Notes: generated by a model from the letters alone, not told the origin. Positions 9,575 to 20,618 are shown, numbered from the stretch's first letter. The stretch: 64,000 bases of DNA from Candidatus Cloacimonetes bacterium HGW-Cloacimonetes-3 (GCA_002840645.1 PHBO01000001.1:156731-220730), one strand, 5' to 3'. Program-made: numbers and translations.

Positions 9575-12500
9575 TTATTTCATCAGCACCATTTTGCGTT
9601 GCTGTATTTCCTTGCCATTGCTTAGGCGGTAGAAATATACTCCGCTGGAAACGTTGGTTCCGGCTTCGTCTCTGCCATCCCAAACCATGCTGTGAGAGCC
9701 TTGGATCATGGTTCCCGCATAGAGCTTCTTCACCATCTGTCCTTTAAGATTGTAGATATTTAGTTCAAGGGCAGGGGTAGCGTGTTTCAGAGTAAAGCTG
9801 ATCGTCGTGCTGGGGTTGAAGGGATTGGGGTGATTTTGCTTCAGTTCTATCCCGCTAATTGACGGGGTATTATTATCGCTTATCGACACGGAACTGCTCA
9901 TCTTTTGCGCATAGAGCCCCAGAATCTCGGTTTTGCCGCTGGAACGTCCATCTGCCCACAACATGTAAGCCTGGTCATTCAAAGTAGCGGATATGGGCTG
10001 ATATTGAGGTTTCTTGGCATCGCAAAGGATGTTGCCATAGATATCACCACTGAACACACCATCGCTGGAAGCGTATTTGTAGAACAAATCACTTTCGTCA
10101 CCATAGAAATCTTCCCAGGCAATTACAGAATTGCCGGAGGCAAAGCTTGTTATGGTAGAGTGTGACTGCACAGAATCCTTCTGCACAACAAAGTAGCCGG
10201 TAGGACTCCACAGCGCATCACCGGAGAAAGAGTATTTCTGCGCCATGATATCGTGCACACCCTCGATACTCTCACACCAGGTGAAAGAAATGCCGCTGCT
10301 GGATGCGGTTACAGCCGGTTGTTCCTGCTCTCTGCTGTTATCGGCAAGATTCACGCCCAAGGGGTTCCAAAGTCTGGTTCCTTCGGCAGAAATATGTTGT
10401 CCCCAGTAGTTCTTCACAAAGTCATCCCTGCTGTCTTTCCACATCACAAAGATACCTTGGGGGGTTTTGTGTGCTATCGGGTGGTATTGCCCCGTATCCC
10501 AGTTATCATGTGTGGAAGCTTTTAAGCCTTCATTTGGCCAGCCTGTCATGGCGGCTCCGGCGGCATCCACTCTCTTAGCCCAAATAGTGTAGCTTGCTCC
10601 CATAGGGGCAACTCTGTGCCACACATAGTAATTCTCTATCAGGCTATACATGGTACATTCATTGTTTTGTTCGTTAGCAGGCAATACAGATATCACCTGT
10701 CCGTTAGGTCCCCACATTTTTTGCCCGTTCTGAATCCTTTGTCCATAGATGTGGTAGTAATAAACAGAGCCTACTAACACGGAATTAGACCAGCCAAGGT
10801 AAAAAGAACCATCATAATAAGATATCTTAGCCTCACCCTGTCGGAGGGGGGAAAGCTCTGTAACTTCCATGCCATTCACGCCCCAAAGCATGTTTCCGCT
10901 GGGGTCTATCAACTGTGCATATATCTTGGGATTATCTCCGCGTGCATCTTCCCACACTACACCAATGTAATCATCCGGGGTAACCACGGCATGGGGGCTA
11001 ATCTGTTTTCCACCCACAGAGCCGGTTAAGGGGCGTCCGTTTACTTCCAGATCCACACTCCCGTCAGGGTTTAGAAACTGGGCATAAATGCGATAGCCGT
11101 CGTTTGCAAAGCGGGTATCCTGCCAGATAATAGCGATATCGTTACTGCGGGTTAAGATTTGATATTGTTCCTTAGGCGTATCTCCGCTTAAACCCCAGAA
11201 AACTAATTTGCCATTGCTTTCCAACTGAGCTTCGCCGGAGGTATTTAGCACCTGATAATATATGCCTACGCTGCCATTGCGAATATCCATCCAATTGATG
11301 TAGATATTCCCGCCGCTAACTTTTACCAGGCTGCCTGTTTGCTGATTCGGAGCATTGCAAATAGCTTTTCCATTTGGTTCCCACAGCGCAGCTCCGGTAC
11401 CCGAAAGATGCTGGGCATAGATATCGTCATTGGGGTTGTTGCCATTGCGAAGGTCATCCCACACAACATAGCAACCGCCGGAAGTATCGGGGTACATGCG
11501 GGGTCCTATTTGGGCAAATTCAGCAGTACAAAGGGCTATGCCATTTGGATTCCACATTTTTGCGCCTGCTGTTGATAGTTTCTGAGCGAAGAGATCGGGA
11601 TTCTGAGAATCCAAACGGTGATCTTCCCAAATAATGATCACTCCATTATCTGAGGTTTTCACAATGCGTGGATTAAGCTGGCTAACAGAAAGCGGTAAAC
11701 CCTGATCACCATATACTATAGTGGGATTAGGCCAGAGGATTTCGCCGGCGAGATTCAGCTTTTGTGCGTAGATATCGGGATTGGCAAATCTTTGATCCTG
11801 CCAGGTAAAAACAAATTCTCCACCATCAAGAGCTGCCATGCGGACACCTGATTGGTTGCCCTCTACTGTGCAGAGAGGTAGCGGAGCAGCCCATGCCATG
11901 GTTCCATCGGCAAGAAAGCGCTTGGCATAAAGATCTTCAGGACCGTTATAGCTGTGCATATAGGCGATCATCATACCGCCCTGACCATCAGGCAGCATGG
12001 TATTCTGAACTTCATCACCCACCCCGCTGGCTATGGCAACGCTGTTAGAATTCCACAGAAGTGCTCCGGTTGAGGAGATTCTCTGCCCATAGATGTCTTT
12101 ACTGGGATTGCGGGAATCCACCCATACGATAAAGGCTCCGCCATCTAAATCAGCTTCCATATTTAAGGCAATCTGCATGCCGGGGCGAGTGCAGACAGGT
12201 ACGCCACCTTGCTGCCACAAAAGCTGTCCCTGGGCATTAATCTTTTGGGCGTACACATCTCCATCCAGATCAGCGGTAAAATCGATCCAGGCTATGATAT
12301 AATTATTGTCACTGGTACGTGTTATCACGGGGTCTTCCTGGCGGTCTGGCTTGCCATCTATCAGCAAGGGTTCACCCCAAACAAGGTTGCCTGAGGCATC
12401 TACTTTCTGAGCCCACAGGTCTCTTTCGCCAAGCTTGGTATCAGACCAAACGTATATTGCACCACCGTCATGGGTATCTATACCGGTGCGAAACCACTCG

Positions 12501-12604
12501 ATATTTACACCCTGCCGGATGGCAACTGCATCTTGCCACATTAATCCTGCTGATAGGCTTAAGCAAACAATTGCCAAGCCCAGTAATAGTGCTATCTTCT
12601 TCAT
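9575..12604 (-). CDS. Secreted repeat (beta-propeller-like) protein with FlgD-like/T9SS-type C-terminal sorting domain
   Basis: Signal peptide MKKIALLLGLAIVCLSLSAG; many W.D.R...DIYAQ...LW..NG repeats; C-term HPNPFNPSTTISFTL...GVYFYRL..G...QQRKMVLMK. Start set to 12604 (SD AAGGAG). Confidence 0.8.
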   Translation of the reverse strand: MKKIALLLGLAIVCLSLSAGLMWQDAVAIRQGVNIEWFRTGIDTHDGGAIYVWSDTKLGERDLWAQKVDASGNLVWGEPLLIDGKPDRQEDPVITRTSDNNYIIAWIDFTADLDGDVYAQKINAQGQLLWQQGGVPVCTRPGMQIALNMEADLDGGAFIVWVDSRNPSKDIYGQRISSTGALLWNSNSVAIASGVGDEVQNTMLPDGQGGMMIAYMHSYNGPEDLYAKRFLADGTMAWAAPLPLCTVEGNQSGVRMAALDGGEFVFTWQDQRFANPDIYAQKLNLAGEILWPNPTIVYGDQGLPLSVSQLNPRIVKTSDNGVIIIWEDHRLDSQNPDLFAQKLSTAGAKMWNPNGIALCTAEFAQIGPRMYPDTSGGCYVVWDDLRNGNNPNDDIYAQHLSGTGAALWEPNGKAICNAPNQQTGSLVKVSGGNIYINWMDIRNGSVGIYYQVLNTSGEAQLESNGKLVFWGLSGDTPKEQYQILTRSNDIAIIWQDTRFANDGYRIYAQFLNPDGSVDLEVNGRPLTGSVGGKQISPHAVVTPDDYIGVVWEDARGDNPKIYAQLIDPSGNMLWGVNGMEVTELSPLRQGEAKISYYDGSFYLGWSNSVLVGSVYYYHIYGQRIQNGQKMWGPNGQVISVLPANEQNNECTMYSLIENYYVWHRVAPMGASYTIWAKRVDAAGAAMTGWPNEGLKASTHDNWDTGQYHPIAHKTPQGIFVMWKDSRDDFVKNYWGQHISAEGTRLWNPLGVNLADNSREQEQPAVTASSSGISFTWCESIEGVHDIMAQKYSFSGDALWSPTGYFVVQKDSVQSHSTITSFASGNSVIAWEDFYGDESDLFYKYASSDGVFSGDIYGNILCDAKKPQYQPISATLNDQAYMLWADGRSSGKTEILGLYAQKMSSSVSISDNNTPSISGIELKQNHPNPFNPSTTISFTLKHATPALELNIYNLKGQMVKKLYAGTMIQGSHSMVWDGRDEAGTNVSSGVYFYRLSNGKEIQQRKMVLMK

Positions 12605-12851
12605 ATCTATCTCCTTATATTCAAAATTTAGTCCCGGAAGAATGACACATTCCTCCATATACTTGTAAAAGCAAGAAGCTTTCCAAGTTAGTGATTATGT
12701 TTTATCTTGGTGTGATTTTGTTTGGATAGTTTGAAGCTATGCGATGCGGCGGAATGCTGTATAACAATGCACAACTTGTACTTATGGAAATAAAGCACTT
12801 TTTGGCATTGTTGTGCTATGCTGCCATAGATTACATGCACCAATTGCAGAT

Positions 12852-12898
12852 GCATTACGCATGAACTACGCATCGCATCCGTAATTCATGCGTAATGC
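12852..12898. repeat. Dispersed intergenic inverted-repeat element, copy 1
   Basis: GCATTACGCATGAA ... TTCATGCGTAATGC 14-bp perfect inverted repeat; related copy at 24928-24980. Confidence 0.65.
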
Positions 12899-12923
12899 TT
12901 AAGTAATTGAAGCAAGGAAGCTA

Positions 12924-13469
12924 TTACGGAGCAGAGATTGCGGTCACCGGACAGCCGGCATAATCTGCCTGGTCGCCGGCTATGCAGATTCCGCAGTTTA
13001 TGCATTTGGCTTCGTCTATCACAGCTTTGCCGTTTATCATCGTAATGGCATTTGTGGGGCAGCTGCTTACACATAAGCCGCAACCTATGCACTTTTGTGG
13101 GTCAACGTGATGTGCTTTATGCTTAGCAACTTCCGTTTTGGGCTTGGTTACAGGTTTTTGCTTTTCGGGAGTGGCGTTTGGCTGTGGAATGTTGCTATCT
13201 TCCTCAGTTGGCTCGGTAACTATCGGCAGGGCGGGGGCTGGAACAGAGCTTATTTCTGCGGCTTTTGGCACCACAATTCCATCCACACAACGTCTGCAAC
13301 CGATGCACATGCCGGCATCTATCACGGCTTTTCCATTCACCATAGAGATAGCGTCAACCGGGCAAACTTCTGTAACCGGGCTTTGTTTAGCCTGGAATCC
13401 CCGCCAAAGCTGAAAGCCGAGAAACACTAAGAGGCATGCACTAAGCAGTATTTTCATGAAAAGCTTCAT
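12924..13469 (-). CDS. 4Fe-4S ferredoxin-type protein, membrane-anchored
   Basis: N-terminal TM segment, CIGCGLCVSSCPTNAI and CINCGICI...CPVTAI motifs; start set at 13469, overlapping the upstream gene. Confidence 0.8.
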   Translation of the reverse strand: MKLFMKILLSACLLVFLGFQLWRGFQAKQSPVTEVCPVDAISMVNGKAVIDAGMCIGCRRCVDGIVVPKAAEISSVPAPALPIVTEPTEEDSNIPQPNATPEKQKPVTKPKTEVAKHKAHHVDPQKCIGCGLCVSSCPTNAITMINGKAVIDEAKCINCGICIAGDQADYAGCPVTAISAP

Positions 13470-14269
13470 ATATCCGTTTCCTTTTGGCAGCAAATAGTAC
13501 CGGGTTTGGGGCACTTGGCGGCGCATAAGTTGCAATGAATACAATCGTTAGATTGCACGAATTCTTGCTCTGTAATCTGCAAATTCATCGGGCAACTGAT
13601 CTCGCATATCCCGCAATCTATACAACGCTCCAGATTGCGTGAAATCTTCCTGCGCTTAATCCCAACGAAAGAACCAAGCATCTGAAAGAGATTTAGCAAA
13701 GCGGCATAAGGACACAGATACCGGCACCAAAACCGCTCGATGTAGAGCCCTGCAGCTACTATCAGGGTAAGCACAGCTAAACCAGGGATAGCAAGCCGGG
13801 GAAACATAGAAATGGCATAAATGGGGCAGAAGCGGATGAAAATGTAGGCTATCCCGATTATGGACAGCAATGAGGTGATTAACAGGACAGGATACTTTGT
13901 TCCGGCAAAACGAACCTCGTAAAAATATGGGACTCTGTGGCTTCGGCTGTACTTGGCGGAGCGAAGTGAAAACAGAGCTTCCTGAATGGTGCCAAGGGGG
14001 CAAAGATAACCACAGAACACGCGTCCGTGGAACATGCTGTGAATTAGAAATATCACTCCGGCGATTGCCGTGAACCAGAAAGCTCCCACGCTGAGGCTAA
14101 AAAATCCTGCGGGGCTGATACCAAAGCATACCGTGGCATAGGGGCAGATGGCATGTATGGCTTGCTTGTAGCCAAGAATGATCAGGCTTACAAATACAGA
14201 CGAACATAGCAGAGCAAGTATCTGCATCGTTTGCCTTAAGTTTATCTTAGTAGGCTTCTTAGTTTTCAC
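13466..14269 (-). CDS. NapH-like 4Fe-4S membrane polyferredoxin
   Basis: TM segments with CGYLCPLG and CRYLCPYA; C-terminal CIDCGICEISCP and CIHCNLCAAKCP. Confidence 0.85.
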   Translation of the reverse strand: MKTKKPTKINLRQTMQILALLCSSVFVSLIILGYKQAIHAICPYATVCFGISPAGFFSLSVGAFWFTAIAGVIFLIHSMFHGRVFCGYLCPLGTIQEALFSLRSAKYSRSHRVPYFYEVRFAGTKYPVLLITSLLSIIGIAYIFIRFCPIYAISMFPRLAIPGLAVLTLIVAAGLYIERFWCRYLCPYAALLNLFQMLGSFVGIKRRKISRNLERCIDCGICEISCPMNLQITEQEFVQSNDCIHCNLCAAKCPKPGTICCQKETDI

Positions 14270-14272
14270 GGG

Positions 14273-15100
14273 CTAAATCTCAATTATATGTGTGCGTTGC
14301 AGCTTGGAAAGCCTGTCTCGCACGGGGTTTGCATCTTGGTATAAATCCTCATGATACACCGGCAGGAGCATTTTGGAGAACACACCCAGATATATGTAAT
14401 CCCTGTTTGTGGCAAGCTCCACCGCTTGTGAATTGCTGCTTGGAATAGCTTCCAGTAGCTTAATCTTATGGTTTAACTCTGTGTAGTTATTGTTATAGCT
14501 GACACATGGTTGCATAACTTCGATAAAGGAAAAACCTTTATGGTTTACCCCTTGCACAATCAGATCGGCAAGGTGATCGGGATTGGCACTGTATCCTCTT
14601 GCGGCGAAGGTTGCACCGGCTTCCAACAACAAAGGAATAGCCCGGAAAGGTCTTTCTATATTTCCGGCAGGAGTGGATAAGCCCTTGTAGCCATGCTCGC
14701 TAAGGGGGGAGAACTGGCCGGTGGTTAACCCATAAGTACCATTGTTGTGAAGGATTAAGGTGATATCCATATTCCGTTTAGCTGCGAACAGGGTGTGTTC
14801 CAACCCTTCACCAAGGCTGTCGCCATCCCCACCGAAACTGATTACCTGCAAATTGGGATTGGCGAGCTTGATGCCGGAAGCAGTGGCAGTTCCTCTACCA
14901 TGTAAGCCGTAAACACCGCTTAATGCTAAGTAATCAAATATCTTACCATGGCAGCCTATCCCACAAGTGATAGCTATATCAGCAAGGGGTAATCCTGCCT
15001 CATGCAAGCTTGACATGGCTTTTTTAACCGCATTCAGGATGCCGAAGTTGCCACAGCCGCTGCACCAGGTGTTTTCTTTGTTGGTGCCAAGATCACGCAT
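14273..15100 (-). CDS. 2-oxoacid:ferredoxin oxidoreductase, beta (TPP-binding) subunit
   Basis: TWCSGCGNFGILNAVKKA; GIGCHGK; GRGTATASGIKLANPNLQVISFGGDGDSLGEG. Confidence 0.92.
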   Translation of the reverse strand: MRDLGTNKENTWCSGCGNFGILNAVKKAMSSLHEAGLPLADIAITCGIGCHGKIFDYLALSGVYGLHGRGTATASGIKLANPNLQVISFGGDGDSLGEGLEHTLFAAKRNMDITLILHNNGTYGLTTGQFSPLSEHGYKGLSTPAGNIERPFRAIPLLLEAGATFAARGYSANPDHLADLIVQGVNHKGFSFIEVMQPCVSYNNNYTELNHKIKLLEAIPSSNSQAVELATNRDYIYLGVFSKMLLPVYHEDLYQDANPVRDRLSKLQRTHIIEI

Positions 15101-16817
15101 TGAAGCTTACCTCCAGTAGTGAAGCCAGTTCTTTGGGATCCCAGGGTCTTCCATCGTAGCGAAGAATGCTTTTTTTGATAACCACTCCTAACTCGCAGGA
15201 AAGAAGCTTGGCAAAGCTGCCGGTGGTGTTATGTTCTACAACAATAGCCTCACAAGCATTGAATTGGCACAGTTCTGCTGTTGGGAAGGGCAACAAATAG
15301 ATAAGTGATATAATTCGGAAGTCTGTTTTACAATGCTTCTTAGCTTCCTGTAACTCCATAACGGCAGAGCCGTATGCAAAGACAAGGGGACCGCCATCAC
15401 CATACACAGCGATGCGTTTATAGCGTTTGGTAGCCTCGTACAAAGAATCCATTTTACGGCTACGTTTGTCTTTCATGGCGATAATTGCATCAGCCTTATC
15501 AGTGCGTAAGCCGGAGGGGATATGTTCGTGGGAATTCCATTTATTTACCACATCATCTGTTACATTTTCCAAACCGGGGAAAACCAAGGGTGATACCCCG
15601 CTTTCCTGTTGGGAATAACGCCTGTACGATGCAGATACATCTTCCTTGGGAGCGATAGCAGTATAATCATCAGCAAAGGGAACTTCCGGAAACTTAGCAA
15701 CACAGGTGCTGCTTTCGGATAAATGCTTATCACAAAGCAAAATAACCGGGCTTTGGAACTCCCAAGCCAAACAAAGCAGTTCGGCAGACAATGAAAATGC
15801 ATTAGTTATGGAATCCGGGGCAGCTACCACTCTGCCAAACTCTCCATGCCCCTGTGCGAGGGCAAAATTCAGGTCTTCCTGGGCAGTGTATGTGGATACG
15901 CCTGTTGCGGGTCCCGGGCGTGAAGAGAGAATGCATAACAAGGGTGCTTCTACCATCCCGGCAAGAGAAAAGGCTTCCTGCATCAAAGCGAAACCACCGC
16001 CACTACTACCTATGGCAGTTTTTGCACCGGCGAATACGCTGCCGATTGCCATATTAGCAGCAGCTAATTCGCTCTCAGCATGAATGGCATATACCTTGTG
16101 TGTAGTTTGTTTAAGGGCAAGATAGTGCAGGATAGAGGAGGCAGGAGTCATGGGATAAGCATAATAAAAATCCAAGCCCGCTGTCCATGCCCCCAGAGCT
16201 ATGGCTTGATTGCCGGATAGCAAACGGCGAGGCATACTATGTAGTGCATCAGGCAAACAGATATCTGCACGGATGTCTGCTGCCTTCCCATGCTCCCATA
16301 TTGCCTTAGCAAAACGAGAGTTCTCATCCAGATCACGCTTAAAGGCTTTTCGTACAGTTTGCTCCAGAAGCGTTTCATCCCAACCCATCCAGACAAAAAA
16401 CAATGCGATCGCTGCCACAGAAATGTTGGAGGGCTTGCATTCAAGCTGTTTAGCAACTGTTAAAAAAGGGAATCCAAGTAAGCGTGCAGTGCCTGCATCG
16501 GGAAACTCCGCAGAGATATCAGAATTGTAGCAATGAAGGGATTGTTGTGGTGTTTTAAGCGTATCCAGCCAGTGTGTTTCCACGCTTCGCTGATCAAAGG
16601 AAATCAGTAAATCAGCATTAACATAAGCGTTGTGAATGGGTTCAGTAGAGAAGCTGACCGTGCTGAAATTGTGACCACCCTTTATCAGGCTCTGATAATC
16701 GTCCTGCTGGAACACAAACCAGCCTTGTTGCATCAAAGCTGAAGCAATTACCTGAGCGGACTTCTTTATCCCTTCGCCGGCTTTACCGCCTATTAGGACG
16801 CTATATATACAGCTCAT
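15093..16817 (-). CDS. 2-oxoacid:ferredoxin oxidoreductase, fused gamma-alpha subunit
   Basis: N-terminal GGKAGEGIKKSAQVIASAL gamma domain; FYYAYPMTPASSILHYLA and AIGSSGGGFALMQEAFSLAGMVEAPLL alpha domain. Confidence 0.92.
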   Translation of the reverse strand: MSCIYSVLIGGKAGEGIKKSAQVIASALMQQGWFVFQQDDYQSLIKGGHNFSTVSFSTEPIHNAYVNADLLISFDQRSVETHWLDTLKTPQQSLHCYNSDISAEFPDAGTARLLGFPFLTVAKQLECKPSNISVAAIALFFVWMGWDETLLEQTVRKAFKRDLDENSRFAKAIWEHGKAADIRADICLPDALHSMPRRLLSGNQAIALGAWTAGLDFYYAYPMTPASSILHYLALKQTTHKVYAIHAESELAAANMAIGSVFAGAKTAIGSSGGGFALMQEAFSLAGMVEAPLLCILSSRPGPATGVSTYTAQEDLNFALAQGHGEFGRVVAAPDSITNAFSLSAELLCLAWEFQSPVILLCDKHLSESSTCVAKFPEVPFADDYTAIAPKEDVSASYRRYSQQESGVSPLVFPGLENVTDDVVNKWNSHEHIPSGLRTDKADAIIAMKDKRSRKMDSLYEATKRYKRIAVYGDGGPLVFAYGSAVMELQEAKKHCKTDFRIISLIYLLPFPTAELCQFNACEAIVVEHNTTGSFAKLLSCELGVVIKKSILRYDGRPWDPKELASLLEVSFNA

Positions 16818-16825
16818 TAAGTGCG

Positions 16826-19606
16826 TTATCTAACAAGACCCGATTGTTTAGCTTCAGCGGAAGCGGTATTCTTGGATTCTTCCGGTGAGGCATTTAGTTG
16901 TTCCTCAAAATAGGAGAGATCATATAGCATTTTACTCCGCATCTCGGCAAAGAGCTTCTTAATCTCTGGAGCTCTGTTGTACTCAAGCGCTATGTGCATC
17001 CCAAGCTGGGCGTAATAATCCTGTGCAGGATATTGCAGCATCCCCATTTTTAACATTGGAATAACCTGTTGGGGGTAGTTTTTCACCACGTGCGATAACA
17101 CATAACTAAGATATATGCGCCACCCGTCGGGATGAGGGAAGATAGTCTCAACCACAAATTTATCCAGCTTAGCCCACTGTCCTGTGGCACTATAATAGTT
17201 CGTGTAGAACTCGGTTAGCTTTATCTCGCTATCAATATACTTGCGTCCGCGGGAAACATATTCTAATGCCTTGTCATATTGTTTGATACTAACAAAGTAG
17301 TTAGCAGCGCGCACATAACCGGAACCATAATTCATCACCAAACGTGTCATGTTTTCATCCTTGAACACGCGGCTATCCGATATGGAGCGGTATTGATACA
17401 CGTTATCGATATTCTTTAACAGGCGGTTAATATCCATTTGGTCATCACCGGGGATATTTACCACTCTGGACACCATCCCCTCGTTGCGGGCATAATCCTC
17501 AAAGCCAATAAAACTCTCGCAGGTAACTGCAAAGTAGATGGGGCGTTTGCCAAAGTTGTCCTTAATAATCTGAATAACCGCTTGATCAGCTATACGGTAA
17601 AATGGCTCATTTTTACGCCATTCGGCAGTAGGCGGGATTTGTAGGCTAAACCCCATATCAGGGTGCGCAGGCGGTCCAGGAACCACAATATCTTCTTCTA
17701 TCCGCCTTAAGCCTAATTCGTCAATCTGGTCATCAGGCATGTTAAAAAGGATACCTTCTTTATCCCTGATTTGTCTGATATACCAAGGTGTGTTCAGCAG
17801 CGACAGATTGGCGATGGACACATCTTTACGGATACCCTTCAGGTATTTGTTTTTATATTCCATGGCGGCTTGGATGGCTGCTTTGCTTTCATCTGTGGGA
17901 TACACATCCTTGGCAGGATGTACGTATTCCTTGGAATTCGGATCAGCTACACTTTGGGCAAACCAAAGCGGGAAGGTGTCATTATCACCATTGGTAAATA
18001 TAATGGCATTCTCCTCCAGCGAATTCAGGAAGTTCAGCCCATAATCCAAGGCAATGTACTCATGAGAGCGATCATGCATTTTGTACTGAGCCACAAAATT
18101 GTGCAGCGGAATGGCACTTAGCAGGATGACAAACAGTATTTTAGGCGCATTGCTTTTCCAGATGTTTACCAGCGCTAAACTGCCTATGCCTAACCAGATT
18201 GCCCACATGTTGTATGCCACCACAAAGAAGTAATCTCTATCCCTAACTTCTGCATTGGAAAGGTTCATGATAAACACCATTGCTACCGTGGTTAACAGAA
18301 TCACAGACAGGAAGTAACGGAAACTGTGCTTGTTCATGCGGAAGTGGAAGATGGCACCAGCTACGCCAAGAAACATGATGAGGAAATTACCAAGGCTGCG
18401 TAAGTAGTTGGCGGGAGAGCCGGCAAGCTTGGCAAAAATGCCCTCAGGAAACCATTGCATACCGAAATAACGCAGGAAATGGAAGCCGATCTGATCCGTG
18501 AAGAAGTTACCCCGTCTCTGAATAAAGCTTGTGTTGCCATATTGCTTGCGTAAAACGTAGTCTTTAAACATCTGAAGCGTACTGGGATGTCCTTCATTGA
18601 TGAAGGGACGATCAGCAGCTCTAACCATCAGATAAATATGGGAAGAAAGCCCCACCAGTACCAAGCCGAAGCCTATTATCCATACTCTGCGGTCTATCAC
18701 ATCTTTTAGCTCTGCATACATTATGAGTAATGCGACAATGGCAAAGCCCCACTTATCAAAATCATCAATGGCAAGTCCCTTGCCAATAGAGCCAAATATG
18801 AAGTAACCGGCAAACAGAGCCAGAGTATAGCCGATAACCTTCAGCCAAAAGTTGCCTCCTTTCATACCCTTTTGAAACAGGGGATAAACCACAATAAACA
18901 GCACTGCCGGAGCTACCTGTAGGGCTGTCTGGTGAACGCAGAATCCGACAAAGAAAAGATATACGATCAGAAGCAAGATGTTTTGATGAGAAAAGTCTTT
19001 CGATTTCTGCACCCAAACCATGGTTAACCAAAGGATGAGATTGATAAAGAAGACCAATCCGGAGTACACTTCCGCTTCCACAGCATTCATCCAGAAGGTA
19101 AAGGAAAACGCCGTGTATAGAGCTGCTATTACTCCGGCAAAGATGGCTTCCCATGCTTTTATCTTGAACATGCTGGCGAACTGAACCGTTAGCAGATAGG
19201 TGAACATTACCGCAAAAGCACTGGTTAAGCCCGAGATAAAGGAGGCAATCACAGCGTGTGAAAACATACCGCCAAGAAGCGAAACTATAGCCTTGCCAAA
19301 AAGGATATAGAAAGGATTGCCGGGAGGATGAGGAACACCAAGAATACTTATACAGGTGGCATATTCTCCGCTGTCCCAGAAGGACATAGTCCGTGCCTGG
19401 GTAAGCATGTAAACAATAAGAGTGAAGACAAACAAGCCCAATGCTATCAAACGGTTCTTGTCTATAGGTACTATCGTCTGTGGTTTCAGCAAGGTATCGT
19501 CTAACTTTACATATGCTTCAGGTTTCTCATATTCAGGGTGAGTAGTTTTTCCGGGTTTGTTTTTCCCCTGTTGAGCTCTTTTTTGGCGTATATTGATTTC
19601 GTTCAC
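16826..19606 (-). CDS. DUF2723 family membrane protein (glycosyltransferase-like)
   Basis: ARTMSFWDSGEYATCISILGVPHPPGNPFYILFGK motif, multiple TM helices; GTG start with SD AAGGAG. Confidence 0.85.
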   Translation of the reverse strand: MNEINIRQKRAQQGKNKPGKTTHPEYEKPEAYVKLDDTLLKPQTIVPIDKNRLIALGLFVFTLIVYMLTQARTMSFWDSGEYATCISILGVPHPPGNPFYILFGKAIVSLLGGMFSHAVIASFISGLTSAFAVMFTYLLTVQFASMFKIKAWEAIFAGVIAALYTAFSFTFWMNAVEAEVYSGLVFFINLILWLTMVWVQKSKDFSHQNILLLIVYLFFVGFCVHQTALQVAPAVLFIVVYPLFQKGMKGGNFWLKVIGYTLALFAGYFIFGSIGKGLAIDDFDKWGFAIVALLIMYAELKDVIDRRVWIIGFGLVLVGLSSHIYLMVRAADRPFINEGHPSTLQMFKDYVLRKQYGNTSFIQRRGNFFTDQIGFHFLRYFGMQWFPEGIFAKLAGSPANYLRSLGNFLIMFLGVAGAIFHFRMNKHSFRYFLSVILLTTVAMVFIMNLSNAEVRDRDYFFVVAYNMWAIWLGIGSLALVNIWKSNAPKILFVILLSAIPLHNFVAQYKMHDRSHEYIALDYGLNFLNSLEENAIIFTNGDNDTFPLWFAQSVADPNSKEYVHPAKDVYPTDESKAAIQAAMEYKNKYLKGIRKDVSIANLSLLNTPWYIRQIRDKEGILFNMPDDQIDELGLRRIEEDIVVPGPPAHPDMGFSLQIPPTAEWRKNEPFYRIADQAVIQIIKDNFGKRPIYFAVTCESFIGFEDYARNEGMVSRVVNIPGDDQMDINRLLKNIDNVYQYRSISDSRVFKDENMTRLVMNYGSGYVRAANYFVSIKQYDKALEYVSRGRKYIDSEIKLTEFYTNYYSATGQWAKLDKFVVETIFPHPDGWRIYLSYVLSHVVKNYPQQVIPMLKMGMLQYPAQDYYAQLGMHIALEYNRAPEIKKLFAEMRSKMLYDLSYFEEQLNASPEESKNTASAEAKQSGLVR

Positions 19607-19618
19607 GTTTATAGCTCC

Positions 19619-20608
19619 TTAGTCTTTCAAGCCGGCTTTGGCATAGCTGGCGATGATTTGTTTTTGTGCCATGAAGAAAAGGATCAGTATGGGTATTATA
19701 CTAAATGTGGAAGCAGCCATCAGCAGCGTAGTTTGTGTGGACGCCTCCTGATTGAAATAGCTTAATCCCACCTGTAATACCCGCAATTCAGGTCTGTTTG
19801 TCATTACCAAAGGCCACATGAAGCTATTCCAGCTACCGATCAGAGAAAATATGGAAGCCGTAGCTATGATGGGTTTGGATAAGGGAATCATTATGCGCCA
19901 TAACATGCCAAAGGTGCTGCATCCATCTATTGCTGCCGCATCAAACAGCTCTTGCGGTAAAGACTTGAAGTGCTGACGGAAGAGGAAGATAGTGAAGATA
20001 TTCACACACCATGGGACAATAAGTGCTTGGTAAGTATCCAGCCAGTGTATCTTATCTAACAGCACATAGGAAGAGATTAAGTAAATCGGCTCGGGAACCA
20101 TCATCATGCTTAGGAATAGATAAAAGAAGAAATCCCTGCCTGTGAATTCCATTCTGGCAAAGGCATAAGCCGCCAGCATAGAGGTTATCAACACCCCTAT
20201 CAAGGATAGGAAACTAACATACAAGGTATTAGCAAAGTACAAGCCAAATGGCACTTTTTTAAATGCTTTCGTGAAATTCTTCCAATGAAAGCTGGGGACT
20301 TTCTTGATTAGCTTAATCTGGCTACTGGGTGCTTCCTGATATTCTTTTACTATTTTGCCATCACTATCTAACAAATGGATAATGCTGGTACTGCCTTTTT
20401 CCATTACAAGCAGGACTTTCTTTGCTTTGCCTGCGCCACTATCCCACACATGGTATTCTTCTTTGGGGATGAAAGTGGATTCATGCTTGTTGAATTCAGA
20501 CTGGGTCATCAAAGCGGTGGAGATCATCCAGATAAAAGGGACGATCATCATTAATCCAAACACACTAAGTACGGTGTAGATGATGGACATGCGTATTTTC
20601 TCGTTCAT
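19619..20608 (-). CDS. Carbohydrate ABC transporter permease (MalG-like)
   Basis: EELFDAAAIDGCSTFGMLWRIMIPLSKPIIAT EAA motif; TM helices. Confidence 0.88.
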   Translation of the reverse strand: MNEKIRMSIIYTVLSVFGLMMIVPFIWMISTALMTQSEFNKHESTFIPKEEYHVWDSGAGKAKKVLLVMEKGSTSIIHLLDSDGKIVKEYQEAPSSQIKLIKKVPSFHWKNFTKAFKKVPFGLYFANTLYVSFLSLIGVLITSMLAAYAFARMEFTGRDFFFYLFLSMMMVPEPIYLISSYVLLDKIHWLDTYQALIVPWCVNIFTIFLFRQHFKSLPQELFDAAAIDGCSTFGMLWRIMIPLSKPIIATASIFSLIGSWNSFMWPLVMTNRPELRVLQVGLSYFNQEASTQTTLLMAASTFSIIPILILFFMAQKQIIASYAKAGLKD

Positions 20609-20618
20609 CTTCCACCTC

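Noticed and set aside
12688-12873. ORF MRSSCVMHLQL... (-) and 24953-25159 MRSSCVIVMQF... (+)
   Set aside because: Both begin inside the dispersed inverted repeat; unlikely to be genes.
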